Notes: generated by a model from the letters alone, not told the origin. A stretch of 64,000 bases of DNA from Lactobacillus rodentium (GCF_003423665.1 NZ_BFBY01000002.1:154228-218227); one strand, 5' to 3'. Shown: positions 9,261 to 18,918, numbered from the stretch's first letter. Numbers and translations are program-made.

Positions 9261-12200
9261 ATCTGAGTAAGAAGTAAGATCAGTAGCTAATGAATCTGCT
9301 TGACTTGCAGCACTTGAAGAATATGAACCAGCTTCAGTTGCACTAGAGTCTGCAGCACTACTTGCGGTCTTAATATCACTAGCTGCACTATTAATGTCTG
9401 TTTGAGTTTGATCAGTATTTGTCTTGTCAGCAATTGCTCCTGAATTTGCTTGACTGGCAGCTAAACTGGCAGCACTAGCTTGTTCTACATTAGTTTGAGC
9501 TGCACTTAAATAATCCACAATCTTGTTTGCTTCACTGGTAAGTGAAGTTTGAGCACTTGCAATTGAAGCTAATGCTGCATTAGCAGTTGATTGAGCTAAG
9601 CTTGCAGCAGTTGCAGCACTTTGAGCGGCACTCTTAGCTTGGGACGCAATAACTGCTTGAGCAGCTGCTTGTGACGCAGCACTACTTGCTGCTGAAGTAT
9701 CACCATTTGCCTTAGCAGTATCTACAAGAGCGGCATAACTGGCTGCGCTACTTGCTGCTTGTGATGCAGTACTACTTGCTGTTGCAGCGGTAGCTGTTTC
9801 TTTTGCGGCAGTTGCAGCAGCCGAACTTGCAAGATCACTATTATCTGCAATTACCTTAGCATAACTATCTGCATTAGATTTAGCTGTGGTAGCTTTGGTT
9901 AAATTGTCAGCTACAACTTTATTATCAGCATTTGCACTTGACAAATTAGTGAGACTATTTAAATCATCTGCAGCACTATTAACTTCATTATTTGCACTAG
10001 ACATGTTATCCTTTGCACTTGAAGCAGCTGAACTTGCAGCATCTTGAGCAGATTGTGCAGAACTAGTTGCACTTGAAGCAGTAGTAGAATCAACTGCTGC
10101 ACTTGAAACAGCTGTTGAGGCAGCTTCTGACTTAAGCTTAATGTAGTCACTAACAGTATTTTCATAAGCTAAATCAATATCAGCAACCGCTTGTTGAGCT
10201 CTTTGCGCATCAGATTCAGCACTTGAAGCTGCAAGCTGAGCAGCAGCAGCACTACTGGTTACTGCATTTACCTCACTAGCATAAGATGCTAGCTTTTGAG
10301 GCAGACTTGCCAAGGCTGTATATAAAACTGAATAAAAAGGATTTCCCATTGCGACTGCTGTATCAGAGGTCATATTATACATTAAATGCGCCGTATTAAC
10401 ATCCCCAGCGAGAACATTCGCAGCGTTTGTAATAGCACCATTTCTTCTATTATAACCTGAATCTGCTACCCTTGTTGCCCTTGCAACACTACTTGAAGCT
10501 GCATTAATTTTTGCCCCCTGACTGGGAACATCTCCAGTTGCAGTAGATGAGATGTTATATGCACTACTTGCTGCCTTAGCATAAGAGGCTAATTGATCTG
10601 GATACTGATCAACTAATTGACTAATTGCATTACTTTTAGTAGCTACTGAAGCGGTAGCACTAGAAGCAGCAGTTTGAGCACTACTTGCAGCACTTGCAGC
10701 ACTTGTAATTGTTTCCTTAGCAGCTGCCACTTGAACTTCAAAGAGCAGGATTTGCGCAGCAACTAATCCTTCCTTCTTTGCAAATGTGCTGGCAGCTTCA
10801 CCAATTCCTGCAAGGGCACTTGCTTCATTAGCAAGACTTTGAGCTACCCCAATTGGGCTTGAAGTGCTAGTTTTATCAAGAATTGGTGCCATATTATTAA
10901 TTTGATTATTAATATTTGCAAAATCAGTATTACTGCTTGCAGCGGCACTCAAACTTGCATCCGCCTCACTAGTATTATTTTGGCTTAAAGCTTCAATAGC
11001 AGCAGTTAAATCACTAGCCTTTTGAGTTGCTGCACTGGTAGCACTATGCATAGTACTTTCATCAATAGCTGCATAACTTAACTGTGCGGCTGTTTCACGA
11101 GCTGAACTGGCAACATTGGAGAGACCTACAGCCAAACTAGCAACACTGTCGGCCGCACTAGACAAGGAATCTACCTTAGTTTCCGCAGGTTTTACAGAAG
11201 TGGCAGTACCAATTGGATATCCAGAAACTGTAATACCATTTGGATAGCTATTACTGTAGCTGCTCAATTCATTAGCTACTGAACTCGCTACTGGCGCATT
11301 GCTGGTAGCCACACTTGCGATAGAATCTAGAGCAGTAGCTGTTTCACTAATAATATCTGCCGTTAAACTAGTTGCAGTACTTGCTGCTGAAAGATACTGA
11401 CTTTGAGCACTTTGGACAAAGCTAATAGTATCTTTTGCATAGCTAGCTACTGAAGCCATCGCACTATCAAGACTTGAACTTAAACTTTGTGCCAAACTCG
11501 CTTTTGAATCTGCATTTGTCTCATTATTATATTTATCAACGGCACTGGCAATACTTGTAGCGAGGCTACTTGCACTACTTGCTGCTGCAGCTGCACTTGC
11601 CAATGAATCATTAATATAATCTGCAATTGTTATTGTGTTTCCGTCGTCGTCTTCACTTTCATTATAAAGATCGGCTAAAGATGCCATATCATCTTGAACC
11701 GCAGCAGGTGGAAATCCGGTTAAAGTATAGCTTGAATCTGGTCCAATCGTAGGAATTGAGTTTGTAATTGACTGATCAAAACTAGAAATTGAATTAGCTA
11801 CACTAGTAGCATTAGACAATGCAGTCGTAGCACTAGATAAATCTGCTTGATTTGCATAACTTGTAGCAATTGATGCCATTGAATTAGCATTATCAACATA
11901 TTGTGAAAAGTCAGTTGCATTAGATGCAACCTTTGATTCACCTAATTGAACATTATCAGCGTTAGCTTCTACAAGATTAGCAATTTGCACTTGATCTGTA
12001 TCAACTTCAGCACTACTATTTTTACTTACTTCATTATGAGCAAGTTCATCAGCTTCTTTATGAGCAAGTTCATCAGCTTCTTTGCTATCGCTTGCTGAGG
12101 ATGCTGATTGACTGCTAATCTCAGCACTAGCAGCACTTACTTGTACGTCAGCAACTGATATACTTGCACTTTGAGGTGTAACAGCTTCACTTGCAGTTGT

Positions 12201-12437
12201 TGCTTCGCTATCATGTGAAATTTGATCAGTTAAGTGTGTATCGTTGGCTAGTTCTCCTGCAGCATCAAGCGTAGCTTGGTCTACAGCAGCTGATTCTGGT
12301 TCTTTCACTTCATCAGCATGTACTAAGTCGGTATCATGAGATAAAAAGAAAAACGAACCAATCATCACACTGGCTAAACCAACGGATAATTTTCGTAAAG
12401 AGAAAACCTCTTTTTTATGTAAGTCTTTTCTAGACAT
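5637..12437 (-). CDS. Giant Ser/Ala-repeat surface adhesin, N-terminal 2266 residues before frameshift
   Basis: The protein starts with a YSIRK-type signal (VFSLRKLSVGLASVMIGS, residues 11-28) with likely cleavage after VHA at residue 41. A short acidic region follows, then over 2000 residues dominated by Ser and Ala (motif ASSAAS). From about residue 1050 it is organised in repeats of about 220 residues, each marked by a motif like SEHPTN. At 5724-5721 the frame shifts; 27 unrelated residues follow and then a stop. Corrected, the protein would be about 2706 residues and end in LPQTG. Serine-rich repeat proteins are usually O-glycosylated adhesins, and the two glycosyltransferase genes directly upstream fit that. 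No KxYKxGKxW signal and no secA2/secY2 genes are present, so ordinary Sec export is expected. Which ligand it binds is unknown. Confidence 0.9.
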   Translation of the reverse strand: MSRKDLHKKEVFSLRKLSVGLASVMIGSFFFLSHDTDLVHADEVKEPESAAVDQATLDAAGELANDTHLTDQISHDSEATTASEAVTPQSASISVADVQVSAASAEISSQSASSASDSKEADELAHKEADELAHNEVSKNSSAEVDTDQVQIANLVEANADNVQLGESKVASNATDFSQYVDNANSMASIATSYANQADLSSATTALSNATSVANSISSFDQSITNSIPTIGPDSSYTLTGFPPAAVQDDMASLADLYNESEDDDGNTITIADYINDSLASAAAAASSASSLATSIASAVDKYNNETNADSKASLAQSLSSSLDSAMASVASYAKDTISFVQSAQSQYLSAASTATSLTADIISETATALDSIASVATSNAPVASSVANELSSYSNSYPNGITVSGYPIGTATSVKPAETKVDSLSSAADSVASLAVGLSNVASSARETAAQLSYAAIDESTMHSATSAATQKASDLTAAIEALSQNNTSEADASLSAAASSNTDFANINNQINNMAPILDKTSTSSPIGVAQSLANEASALAGIGEAASTFAKKEGLVAAQILLFEVQVAAAKETITSAASAASSAQTAASSATASVATKSNAISQLVDQYPDQLASYAKAASSAYNISSTATGDVPSQGAKINAASSSVARATRVADSGYNRRNGAITNAANVLAGDVNTAHLMYNMTSDTAVAMGNPFYSVLYTALASLPQKLASYASEVNAVTSSAAAAQLAASSAESDAQRAQQAVADIDLAYENTVSDYIKLKSEAASTAVSSAAVDSTTASSATSSAQSAQDAASSAASSAKDNMSSANNEVNSAADDLNSLTNLSSANADNKVVADNLTKATTAKSNADSYAKVIADNSDLASSAAATAAKETATAATASSTASQAASSAASYAALVDTAKANGDTSAASSAASQAAAQAVIASQAKSAAQSAATAASLAQSTANAALASIASAQTSLTSEANKIVDYLSAAQTNVEQASAASLAASQANSGAIADKTNTDQTQTDINSAASDIKTASSAADSSATEAGSYSSSAASQADSLATDLTSYSDNPIVVSAASSAKSLAGVSSTAASNAVTQAQSAKDLASTADSLTNAASNAATKASSAASAATSASAAASSYAALGDIANAQSAASAASNASTAASEAASTAASLLSDAKKTSESASSAASAADSYASAAKVARVAASVAASDADQAILAESYASNAASQASQAQSSAATTAATSTAVSSSASQAAGSNSQASDNATSAGKNSDVAKSTADEVDSMASEHPTNPLVSSAATRTNNDSQAASSAATKASSVADVASSAAQDAATQSSAANAASEAASSAAAKASSAASDAASFAKEGNVSAASSAASVASAANSDAAKASNAASVASEAASIANSITSSAASEAASYQAIASSAASDAEVAKSEASEAIVGESAASEASEAAKSASAASTAVNSYEVVASSAASVARDYNSNANSASTSVAHTAEDTKAIADQVASMASEHASNEVVSSAAAKASSAATAASSAASSAASVASYVSSVTSDAATQRSIAADQDHIASEQAKIANSAASAADAAYKASNASAAVSLAAVASAAKSAAQSAEAVASSAASQALVDESEANKSIATLNSYAQDALNFESEASAAKSEAINNILENVVDDAIASGAASAVDSSALKTQSYASQASSSAKEANSSSTVTSENTNSAASQASAASDTATAVSSMADAHPTNSLVSSAAVKANSAAKRASSAASAANVAKTNADSASSIASEAYDAAKVADDLASSAANAANVAKSEADSAAAEGNTAIASSAASVARSEAAVAKSAESTAQSAARKASSAASIASQAASAASSMAEIASQANSTAEVAKSEASDAIRGEIAASSASQAANNAADAHTNATSDESAASSAASAAGSYSQSAADLSSTATSQVSDAQSNADDVASLASEHPTNSVVASAADKANSAASNAKSAASAASSAAVVSSTAASSAVVEHSTASEQNSIASEAASNAADLASKADSAYKASDASMAESLASEASSAASLASSAASAASSAASQAIIDEETAKTHAELASSAASDAFNFDSEASAAKSEAEDNLSQASDAVDSASSASSAASSSAIQTSSYASIASSAAKSASSDESAASDSTSAASSSVSQASETASEVASMASDHPRNSLVSSAADKVSNAASTAKSAADKASSATSAASEAASLASDEYKKASEADAVAKSAADLASKAKSEAESAASVGDTSAQVAQLLKQAALQVPLRVQKVLQVRLPQ

Positions 12438-12517
12438 TAAAATTTCCCCTATTCTTCATCTAAGTAAATTTATCTATCTAAACTAACTTAGCATATCCAA
12501 CTACTAAAATAAAATAA

Positions 12518-14005
12518 TTAATCTATAAATTTATCCCATTGTTTCATAAAGTTAGCTTCAGAATTTTCTTTAGCTGTCTGAATTGCTCCTTGAGAAAGGT
12601 TAGCATATTCTTTACTATCACCCAAAAGCTCTAAAACTTTATTAGCCAAACCAACTGGTGTTGTTTTAACCACATTAAAGCCATTTACTCCATCTTTAAT
12701 TAAGTTATTTCTAGTATAGTCAACAGCATAAGTTACTACTGGTATACCGCTTGCTAAAGCTTCAAGCATATTCATTCCGAATCCTTCACTATGACTCGCA
12801 TTCAAGAATAAAGTTCCATCTTGCAGAACTTGTTTAGCTGGATCATAGGCAACGAACTCAACTTTATCAGTTAAATCTAACTTTTTAACTAGTTCTTTGA
12901 GTTCTTTTTCATACTCACCACTACCAAAATATCCTTGTAATTTGAGCTTAGCTTCAGGCAACTTATTACTGATATGTTTAAAGGCCTTGATCACATCGTC
13001 GGTGTGCTTTTCAGCAGCCAAACGACCAACATAGACCAAATTAATTTCTTGGCCTAATTCTTTTGCCTTACCAGCTTTGACATAGCTATCAGGAGCAGCC
13101 ACTACTTGACTTTGTGCAGTCGTTAATTTCGCTACTTCATCGGCTTGATCTTGTGTAGGCAAAATCACATAATCAAATTCTTTCCCATTTTCACCATTCA
13201 CTGCGCGTTCGTAAACATCCATTAATCCTTGTTGTGGACGGTTATAGTCTTTAAACGGCACACTGTGAAGATAAGAAATCTTCTTATCCGCATTTTCAAC
13301 ATTTAAGACTGAACTATCTAAAGTTCGACGATCAGAAATAAATGTGCCTGGTTCTTGGTTGTTAATTTCATTAAGGAAGAAAGTATAGAGTTGATCTTCA
13401 GTTCTAAATTGCCAATCTCTTCCCTTATAATTAATTAACTTCCACATGGTTGGTAGTACTTTATCACCAATGTACATGTGGGTTACTTCAATTGCTGGAC
13501 TACCATCTTGACGTAAGTATTGCTGCATTGCAACTGAACCATCTGGATGGTAAGTTTCAACCATTGACTTAAAGCCACGCCAGTCCCAATATTCTTTGAC
13601 TGCAGTTTGGCCAAGTGAATCATAATATTCAATCGATCCCACTAGTCCAACAGTAGCTGGCATAACACGAATTTCTCCAATTTTTTTACCTTTATATTCG
13701 ATATTAGAATAGTTATTATCTACTCCAACAATGTGGTAATCAGTGAGGGGAATACTATCAAGCAAACGTAAGGATTGTTCCTTGCGTCTAGTTTTAACTG
13801 TGCCTTGGAAGTAATCATACATGTTGATGACATCTTTTTGTCTTAAGCCATGCTTCTTAACTTCATTGCTAAGCATGCGGTTATAATTACGTAGTAATAA
13901 GACAACGTGCTTATCATTATTATTAAAAGCATTCAATCTTTCAAATTGAGAGAATTCAGTACCTGAATTAAAAGTAAATACGTTTTCTCCTACTAAATAA
14001 ATCAT
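12518..14005 (-). CDS. Adhesin glycosyltransferase, second of the pair (GT4-like)
   Basis: A 495-residue cytoplasmic glycosyltransferase, likely GT-B fold. The N-terminal half (MIYLVGENVFTFNSG) resembles the DUF1975-type domain found in enzymes that glycosylate Ser-rich surface proteins. The C-terminal half carries the sugar-nucleotide segment LVYVGRLAAEKH and the E-x7-E motif in EGFGMNMLEALASGIPV. It is a distant paralogue of the gene before it and overlaps it by 4 bp (ATGA). The surface protein gene starts 80 bp downstream. Together the pair probably acts on the Ser/Ala repeats, as GtfA/GtfB or SdgA/SdgB pairs do; donor sugar is unknown. Annotation as a poly(glycerol phosphate) glucosyltransferase is a common but less likely alternative. 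Confidence 0.82.
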   Translation of the reverse strand: MIYLVGENVFTFNSGTEFSQFERLNAFNNNDKHVVLLLRNYNRMLSNEVKKHGLRQKDVINMYDYFQGTVKTRRKEQSLRLLDSIPLTDYHIVGVDNNYSNIEYKGKKIGEIRVMPATVGLVGSIEYYDSLGQTAVKEYWDWRGFKSMVETYHPDGSVAMQQYLRQDGSPAIEVTHMYIGDKVLPTMWKLINYKGRDWQFRTEDQLYTFFLNEINNQEPGTFISDRRTLDSSVLNVENADKKISYLHSVPFKDYNRPQQGLMDVYERAVNGENGKEFDYVILPTQDQADEVAKLTTAQSQVVAAPDSYVKAGKAKELGQEINLVYVGRLAAEKHTDDVIKAFKHISNKLPEAKLKLQGYFGSGEYEKELKELVKKLDLTDKVEFVAYDPAKQVLQDGTLFLNASHSEGFGMNMLEALASGIPVVTYAVDYTRNNLIKDGVNGFNVVKTTPVGLANKVLELLGDSKEYANLSQGAIQTAKENSEANFMKQWDKFID

Positions 14006-15564
14006 TTTTTCACTGCACCTCCCAATGTCTTTTCTGCATCTTTAATTAAATCTTGCCATGCATTCCACACATTCTCATCTGAGAATCGTTCACTGGTTTC
14101 ATATGAGCCATCGCTAAGTTCTTGCATTAACTTCTTATCCTTAAAGATCTTGAGCATCTTTTCAGCCAAAGCCTTGTAGTCACCAAAATCAACAATATAA
14201 CCATTTTTGCCATCAACGACGATATCATTTGGACCATAGTTAACATCATAAGTTACACCGATGACACCATGTGATAAAGCTTCCATGACAGCTAAGTTAA
14301 ATCCTTCCATTCTAGAAGTTAAGCCAAAGACTTGCGCATCCTTTTCAACCTTGGCGATATCATTGGTATAGCCCTTAAAAGTTACAACATCTTCAAGATT
14401 TAATTCCTTGATTAACTTTTCAATCTTGCGTTTTTCACCATAATTATTTGAAGAATCAGCATAACCATAAAGATCTAAAGTTACTTCTGGAACTTGATCA
14501 TGAACAATTTTAACTGCTCGGACTAAATCATCTAAACGTTTTTCATAGGCAATGCGGGCCACAGCGATTACTTTACCAAAAGTACGTTTATCCATAGCAA
14601 CGTGATCTTCATTTAAAGTTTCATTATCAACAATCCCAACTGGGATGGTAAACATTTTGGCCTTAGGTTTGAATCTTTCAATCACATCATTTGTTTGACG
14701 TTGAGTTGCTGAAACCACAGAAGAATAACGATCAAGATTTGCCAAAGCATATTCGTAGTTATTGTTAACAATTGAATGAAGTGGATCTTGGGCATCCCCC
14801 GCTTGTGAATTATGTAAGTGCATAACTGTATAAGCTGGCTTCTTCAATCTAGTTAAAGCACCATCTGCCAAAAGCGAACGGTCAAGGATAAAGATATTAT
14901 TACCTTTTTCATTAATTCGATTTAGAAAATGTTCGAATAATTCATCAATGGTATCAAAAGTATGAATTTCACCATTCTTTTCTTGTAACCACCAACCGGT
15001 TTTAACTAACTTGTGGTGAATATCAAACTTATTAAACGTTCTAACTACAGTTCGACCATCAGGAGTTAACCATTCTTCATTACCGATCTTGTTATCAGGT
15101 GTATACCATTGAATTAATGATCTAAATCCACGTGAATCATAATGATCTACACGGTAAAGATTGCCGTATTCATCAAATAATTCAGTTGATACGACTTGAC
15201 GATCATGGACCGGATCATAATTCACACGAGCAACTAACTTCCCATTAGCTGCATTGGTAACTAAATAACGATTTTTATCTGTTTCATCTTCCCGGTTGGT
15301 ATTAACAACGCCAAAATCCAAATCATCAACTGTTACGTTCTTTGCAGCTACCTTGGTTGCATCTTGGAAATAATCAAACATTCCTAATAAGCTATCATCA
15401 TCTACCCCAGATGCATTTGCAGTTTGGTGAAGAGTACGATTCCAATCACGTGCAATAACTTTAGCTGGTTGATTATGGTTTTTAAATAAATTCAATCTTT
15501 TTATTTCGGCATGTTCAATCCCAGACTTATGATCTGGCATTCCAAAATTAATAAAATAAATCAT
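14002..15564 (-). CDS. Adhesin glycosyltransferase, first of the pair (GT4-like)
   Basis: A 520-residue protein starting at ATG 15564, chosen over an upstream TTG because AAGGAG lies 6 nt before the ATG. The N-terminal domain (MIYFINFGMPDHKSGIEHAE) matches the fold seen at the start of its neighbour. The C-terminal part has VIAVARIAYEKR for nucleotide-sugar binding and the E-x7-E motif in SRMEGFNLAVMEALSHGV. I infer that it adds the first sugar to Ser residues of the repeat protein encoded two genes downstream, by analogy with GtfA of serine-rich repeat loci. The sequence alone does not prove which of the pair acts first. Confidence 0.82.
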   Translation of the reverse strand: MIYFINFGMPDHKSGIEHAEIKRLNLFKNHNQPAKVIARDWNRTLHQTANASGVDDDSLLGMFDYFQDATKVAAKNVTVDDLDFGVVNTNREDETDKNRYLVTNAANGKLVARVNYDPVHDRQVVSTELFDEYGNLYRVDHYDSRGFRSLIQWYTPDNKIGNEEWLTPDGRTVVRTFNKFDIHHKLVKTGWWLQEKNGEIHTFDTIDELFEHFLNRINEKGNNIFILDRSLLADGALTRLKKPAYTVMHLHNSQAGDAQDPLHSIVNNNYEYALANLDRYSSVVSATQRQTNDVIERFKPKAKMFTIPVGIVDNETLNEDHVAMDKRTFGKVIAVARIAYEKRLDDLVRAVKIVHDQVPEVTLDLYGYADSSNNYGEKRKIEKLIKELNLEDVVTFKGYTNDIAKVEKDAQVFGLTSRMEGFNLAVMEALSHGVIGVTYDVNYGPNDIVVDGKNGYIVDFGDYKALAEKMLKIFKDKKLMQELSDGSYETSERFSDENVWNAWQDLIKDAEKTLGGAVKK

Positions 15565-15637
15565 GCAATTCTCCTTGGTAATTAGCAAATTAAATAACTG
15601 TATTTCACAAGCAAAAATTTACTAGATTATTGTTGTT

Positions 15638-15678
15638 ATTATAATCTAAATTTTACCGATAAAACGGCAAAAAAGCAA
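15638..15678 (-). promoter_or_regulatory. Candidate promoter and inverted repeat before gtf genes
   Basis: On the minus strand TTGCTT (15678-15673), 17 bp, TAAAAT (15655-15650) forms a plausible promoter; a TATAAT at 15643-15638 is an alternative -10. An imperfect inverted repeat, TTTTACCG and CGGCAAAA separated by 6 bp (15651-15672), fills the spacer of the first promoter and could be an operator. Confidence 0.5.
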
Positions 15679-15754
15679 AATATTGTAGTTAGTTTTTTCT
15701 TATTATTCAATTAATTTAAATAAAATTAATAAACAAAGAATAACAATAAACAAC

Positions 15755-15787
15755 AAAAAAGGGGCTCTCTTCTGAGAACCCTTTTTT
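15755..15787 (-). terminator. Terminator of thrS
   Basis: Minus-strand arms AAAAGGGTTCTC and GAGAGCCCCTTTT close a stem followed by TTTTTT, 8 bp after the thrS stop. It separates the housekeeping cluster from the adhesin locus. Confidence 0.85.
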
Positions 15788-15794
15788 GTTAAGA

Positions 15795-17729
15795 TTATTT
15801 ATTTTTACGTGAGTAAGATTTAACATCAGCATCAATTTCATTAATGAAGTCATCTAAACTCTTAGAAATTTGTTCTTCAGTTCCGTAACGACGAACATTA
15901 ACACTATTAGCATTCATTTCATCATCACCTAAAACTAAAGTGTAAGGAACCTTTTGAGTTTGAGATTCACGAATCTTGTAACCCATCTTTTCGTTACGGT
16001 GATCTACTTCAGCTCTAAAGCCACGCTTAGTTAATTCTTCTTTAACCTTTTCAGCATATTCACCATGAGCATCTTCATTAACTGGAATAATTTCTGCTTG
16101 AACAGGTGCAAGCCAAGTTGGGAAAGCACCCTTGTAAATTTCAGTTAAGTAAGCAATAAATCTTTCCATCGTACCAACAATACCACGGTGGATCATAACT
16201 GGACGGTGTTCTTCACCATCTTTACCAACATACTTCAAGTCAAATTTTTCTGGAAGCATGAAGTCTAATTGGATAGTTGACATAGTTTCGTCGTTACCCA
16301 AAGCTGTCTTAGTTTGGATATCAAGTTTTGGACCGTAGAAGGCAGCCTCACCTTCTGCTTCAACGTAATCTAAGCCAAGATCATCCATTGCACCCTTAAG
16401 CATCTTTTGTGCAGTTTCCCACATTTCATCATTTGCAAAGTACTTATCAGTGTTCTTTGGATCACGGTAAGATAATCTGAAGTAGTAATCAGTAATATCA
16501 AAGTCTTCGTAAACATCCATGATTAACTTCAAAACTTTAGCAAATTCTTCTTGAATTTGATCTAAGGCTACGAAAGTGTGACCATCGTTTAAAGTCATTT
16601 CACGTACACGTTGAAGTCCTGAGAGAGCACCTGATTTTTCGTAACGGTGCATCATACCTAATTCGGCAATTCTGATTGGTAATTCACGGTATGAACGAAT
16701 GTGGTGCTTGTAAATTTGAATATGTGAAGGACAGTTCATTGGACGTAATTCAAGCATTTCGCCATCACCCATATCCATTGGTGGGAACATGTCATCACGG
16801 TAGTGTGCCCAGTGACCAGAAGTCTTGTAGGCGTCAACATTCATTAAAACTGGTGTATAAACGTGTTGGTAACCATCAGCAACTTCTTTATCGACAATGT
16901 AACGTTCAATTGTACGACGAATAGTAGCACCCTTTGGCATCCAGTAAGGAAGACCAGCACCAACTTTAGGATCAACGAAGAATAAATCTAAGTCACGACC
17001 AATAGTACGGTGGTCTCTTTCTTTGATTTCTTCACGACGCTTTAAGTCTTCTTCTAAAGCACTCTTCTTGAAGAAAGCAGTACCAAAGATTCTTTGTAAC
17101 ATTGGGTTTGAAGATTTACCTAACCAGTAAGCACCAGCTACTGATAAAAGCTTGAAGTTCTTAATCTTACCAGTATTTGGTAGTAAAGCATCAAAGCCAA
17201 AATCAACAAAGTCACCTAACTTGTAAACTTCAACTTCATTATCTTCTTTTTCAAGTAATTCAAGTTTAAATTTATCGTCTTTGAAAATTTCTTGTAATTC
17301 ACTCTTACTCATAGTAGCGAATTCAATTTTTTCACCATTCTTAATAGCCTTTTCCATGGCCTTTTCAAGTTTTGGTAATTCAGTAATCTTAATTTGATCG
17401 CTCTTATCAGTATCTACAAAGAAGCCACCTTCATCAGCTTCATGCATACCAAGGCGTAATTCAGGATATTCACGTTTAGCAATTGCTTCAAGTAAGAATG
17501 CAGTGGTTGCACGTAAAATATCTAAACCTTCTTCATCCTTATCAGTGACGATGGCTGCTTCTACATCACCATCAATCATGTAATCTAAAGGTCTTAAATG
17601 ACCATCAATTCTTGCTCCAACAGCAGCTTTGCCAAGAGAAGTAGCAATTGAAGATGCTAAATCCTTCACAGATACTGCTTGGTCAAATTCTTTTTTTGAT
17701 CCATCTGGTAAAGTTACAGAAAAACTCAT
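15795..17729 (-). CDS. thrS: Threonyl-tRNA synthetase
   Basis: A 644-residue class II synthetase that charges tRNA-Thr. Order of domains: TGS domain (residues 1-60), editing region, catalytic core with motif 2 around [15 protein letters not shown], and motif 3 near [15 protein letters not shown], then the anticodon-binding domain. GGAGG lies 6 nt before the ATG. The gene has its own promoter and a T-box leader, so its expression should rise when tRNA-Thr is uncharged. It follows dnaI, which in related genomes also precedes thrS. Confidence 0.97.
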   Translation of the reverse strand: MSFSVTLPDGSKKEFDQAVSVKDLASSIATSLGKAAVGARIDGHLRPLDYMIDGDVEAAIVTDKDEEGLDILRATTAFLLEAIAKREYPELRLGMHEADEGGFFVDTDKSDQIKITELPKLEKAMEKAIKNGEKIEFATMSKSELQEIFKDDKFKLELLEKEDNEVEVYKLGDFVDFGFDALLPNTGKIKNFKLLSVAGAYWLGKSSNPMLQRIFGTAFFKKSALEEDLKRREEIKERDHRTIGRDLDLFFVDPKVGAGLPYWMPKGATIRRTIERYIVDKEVADGYQHVYTPVLMNVDAYKTSGHWAHYRDDMFPPMDMGDGEMLELRPMNCPSHIQIYKHHIRSYRELPIRIAELGMMHRYEKSGALSGLQRVREMTLNDGHTFVALDQIQEEFAKVLKLIMDVYEDFDITDYYFRLSYRDPKNTDKYFANDEMWETAQKMLKGAMDDLGLDYVEAEGEAAFYGPKLDIQTKTALGNDETMSTIQLDFMLPEKFDLKYVGKDGEEHRPVMIHRGIVGTMERFIAYLTEIYKGAFPTWLAPVQAEIIPVNEDAHGEYAEKVKEELTKRGFRAEVDHRNEKMGYKIRESQTQKVPYTLVLGDDEMNANSVNVRRYGTEEQISKSLDDFINEIDADVKSYSRKNK

Positions 17730-17744
17730 TTTTTACCTCCAAAT

Positions 17745-17955
17745 AAAAAAATCCCAGTGCTTAATGCACTGGGACGTTAAAGTACGTGGTTCCACCCAAA
17801 ATTCGAGCTAGTTTAGACTGGCTCCTCTACAGGTTGTTAATGTTACCTAATCAAATATTTATATTTGGGCTGATGAAATTGGGGCAATTTCTTAATCAAG
17901 GATTTCCAGAACTAGATCCTTGTCTCTGAACTAGAAATTGTCATGTCTTTCATTG
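17745..17955 (-). promoter_or_regulatory. T-box leader of thrS
   Basis: The leader holds the T-box core GGGTGGAACCACG (minus strand, 17797-17785) and an intrinsic terminator (arms TCCCAGTGC and GCACTGGGA, 17773-17752, then seven T). Nearer the 5' end CAATTTCT/AGAAATTG and CAAGGAT/ATCCTTG form a two-part stem with an AGAGA motif, as in stem I. I could not identify the Thr specifier codon with confidence. Confidence 0.9.
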
Positions 17956-17961
17956 ATTTTT

Positions 17962-17989
17962 ATTATACTAGCTCTTGCTTGAGTTGCAA
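17962..17989 (-). promoter_or_regulatory. Promoter of thrS
   Basis: Minus-strand TTGCAA (17989-17984) and TATAAT (17967-17962) are separated by 16 bp, in the gap after dnaI and just before the T-box leader. Confidence 0.8.
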
Positions 17990-18009
17990 GCATATTTTTA
18001 ATTTTTTCT

Positions 18010-18918
18010 TTATGAAGGATTACGACGATTGGCCCCATCGACAAAAACTTCCTTACTTAAAAAACGAACTCGTTCCATTAATCGCTTTGCCTTTACTTCA
18101 TCCAGATTATTTCTGGTTTCAGCAAAATGTTCTTCTAATTGTTTCATGTCCATATTAGAAGAGAAAAATGTCGGTAAAACATTATCCATCCGTTTTTGCA
18201 AAATCACACCCAAAATATCATCTCGCGACCATTCACTCAAAGTTTCGGCCCCAATATCATCTAAAATTAAAACAGGTACATTCGCTAAGCGATCCACTTC
18301 TTGATTTAAACTATTATCTGAAAAATGACTAGAAAGACCTGCAATAAATGAGGGCACATGCAAAAAGCTAACTTGGTATCCGCGAGAGGCAATCGTATTA
18401 GCTAAACCTGCTAAGAGAAAAGTTTTTCCTACGCCAAAATCACCTTCCAGATAAAGTCCCCGAGTATGGGGATCTTGTTCAAATGATTTTAAGAAACTGG
18501 CAATTTCGAGTAATGCTAGTTTACGTTCAGGCGTCTGTTCTACATCCGCTAACTTTACTTGACGTAATTTTGCCGGTAAATCAATTAGTTCAATTTTTTT
18601 AGCCGTTTGTTTTTCTTGGCTAGCTAAGGCTTTGGCCTTTGTTGGCACATAAGTAATATCGATAATCCCACCATTAATAAATAATTGTGGTTGATAATCG
18701 GCAACGATTTTATCATTTGCACTTTCAACTTGTTGAGCATAAATATAAAGATTAGTTAAGGAAGCTGCAATCATATCTTTAGAAATTTCGGCTTGATGAG
18801 TAGTTAAAAAATTTTTAACCTTTGGATTTTGAAGTGAACTTTTGGCCAATTCTACACTATTTCCTTGAACTTTTCGTTCCTTCAAAATTTTGCTGATTAC
18901 TTCTGAAATTGACTCCAT
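18010..18918 (-). CDS. dnaI: Primosomal helicase loader DnaI
   Basis: A 302-residue AAA+ ATPase that loads the replicative helicase at origins and restart sites, working with DnaB and DnaD. The P-loop GDFGVGKT lies near residue 159 and the Walker B region is VPVLILDDIGAE. The N-terminal third is the helicase-binding part typical of DnaI. It starts 3 bp after dnaB and belongs to the polA-to-dnaI run of replication and repair genes. Confidence 0.95.
   Translation of the reverse strand: MESISEVISKILKERKVQGNSVELAKSSLQNPKVKNFLTTHQAEISKDMIAASLTNLYIYAQQVESANDKIVADYQPQLFINGGIIDITYVPTKAKALASQEKQTAKKIELIDLPAKLRQVKLADVEQTPERKLALLEIASFLKSFEQDPHTRGLYLEGDFGVGKTFLLAGLANTIASRGYQVSFLHVPSFIAGLSSHFSDNSLNQEVDRLANVPVLILDDIGAETLSEWSRDDILGVILQKRMDNVLPTFFSSNMDMKQLEEHFAETRNNLDEVKAKRLMERVRFLSKEVFVDGANRRNPS

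Noticed and set aside
16676..16924. Plus-strand frames over housekeeping genes (for example 16676-16924, 28785-29021, 38844-39149, 55370-55621)
   Set aside because: They are antisense to strongly conserved genes and have no family signature or initiation signal.
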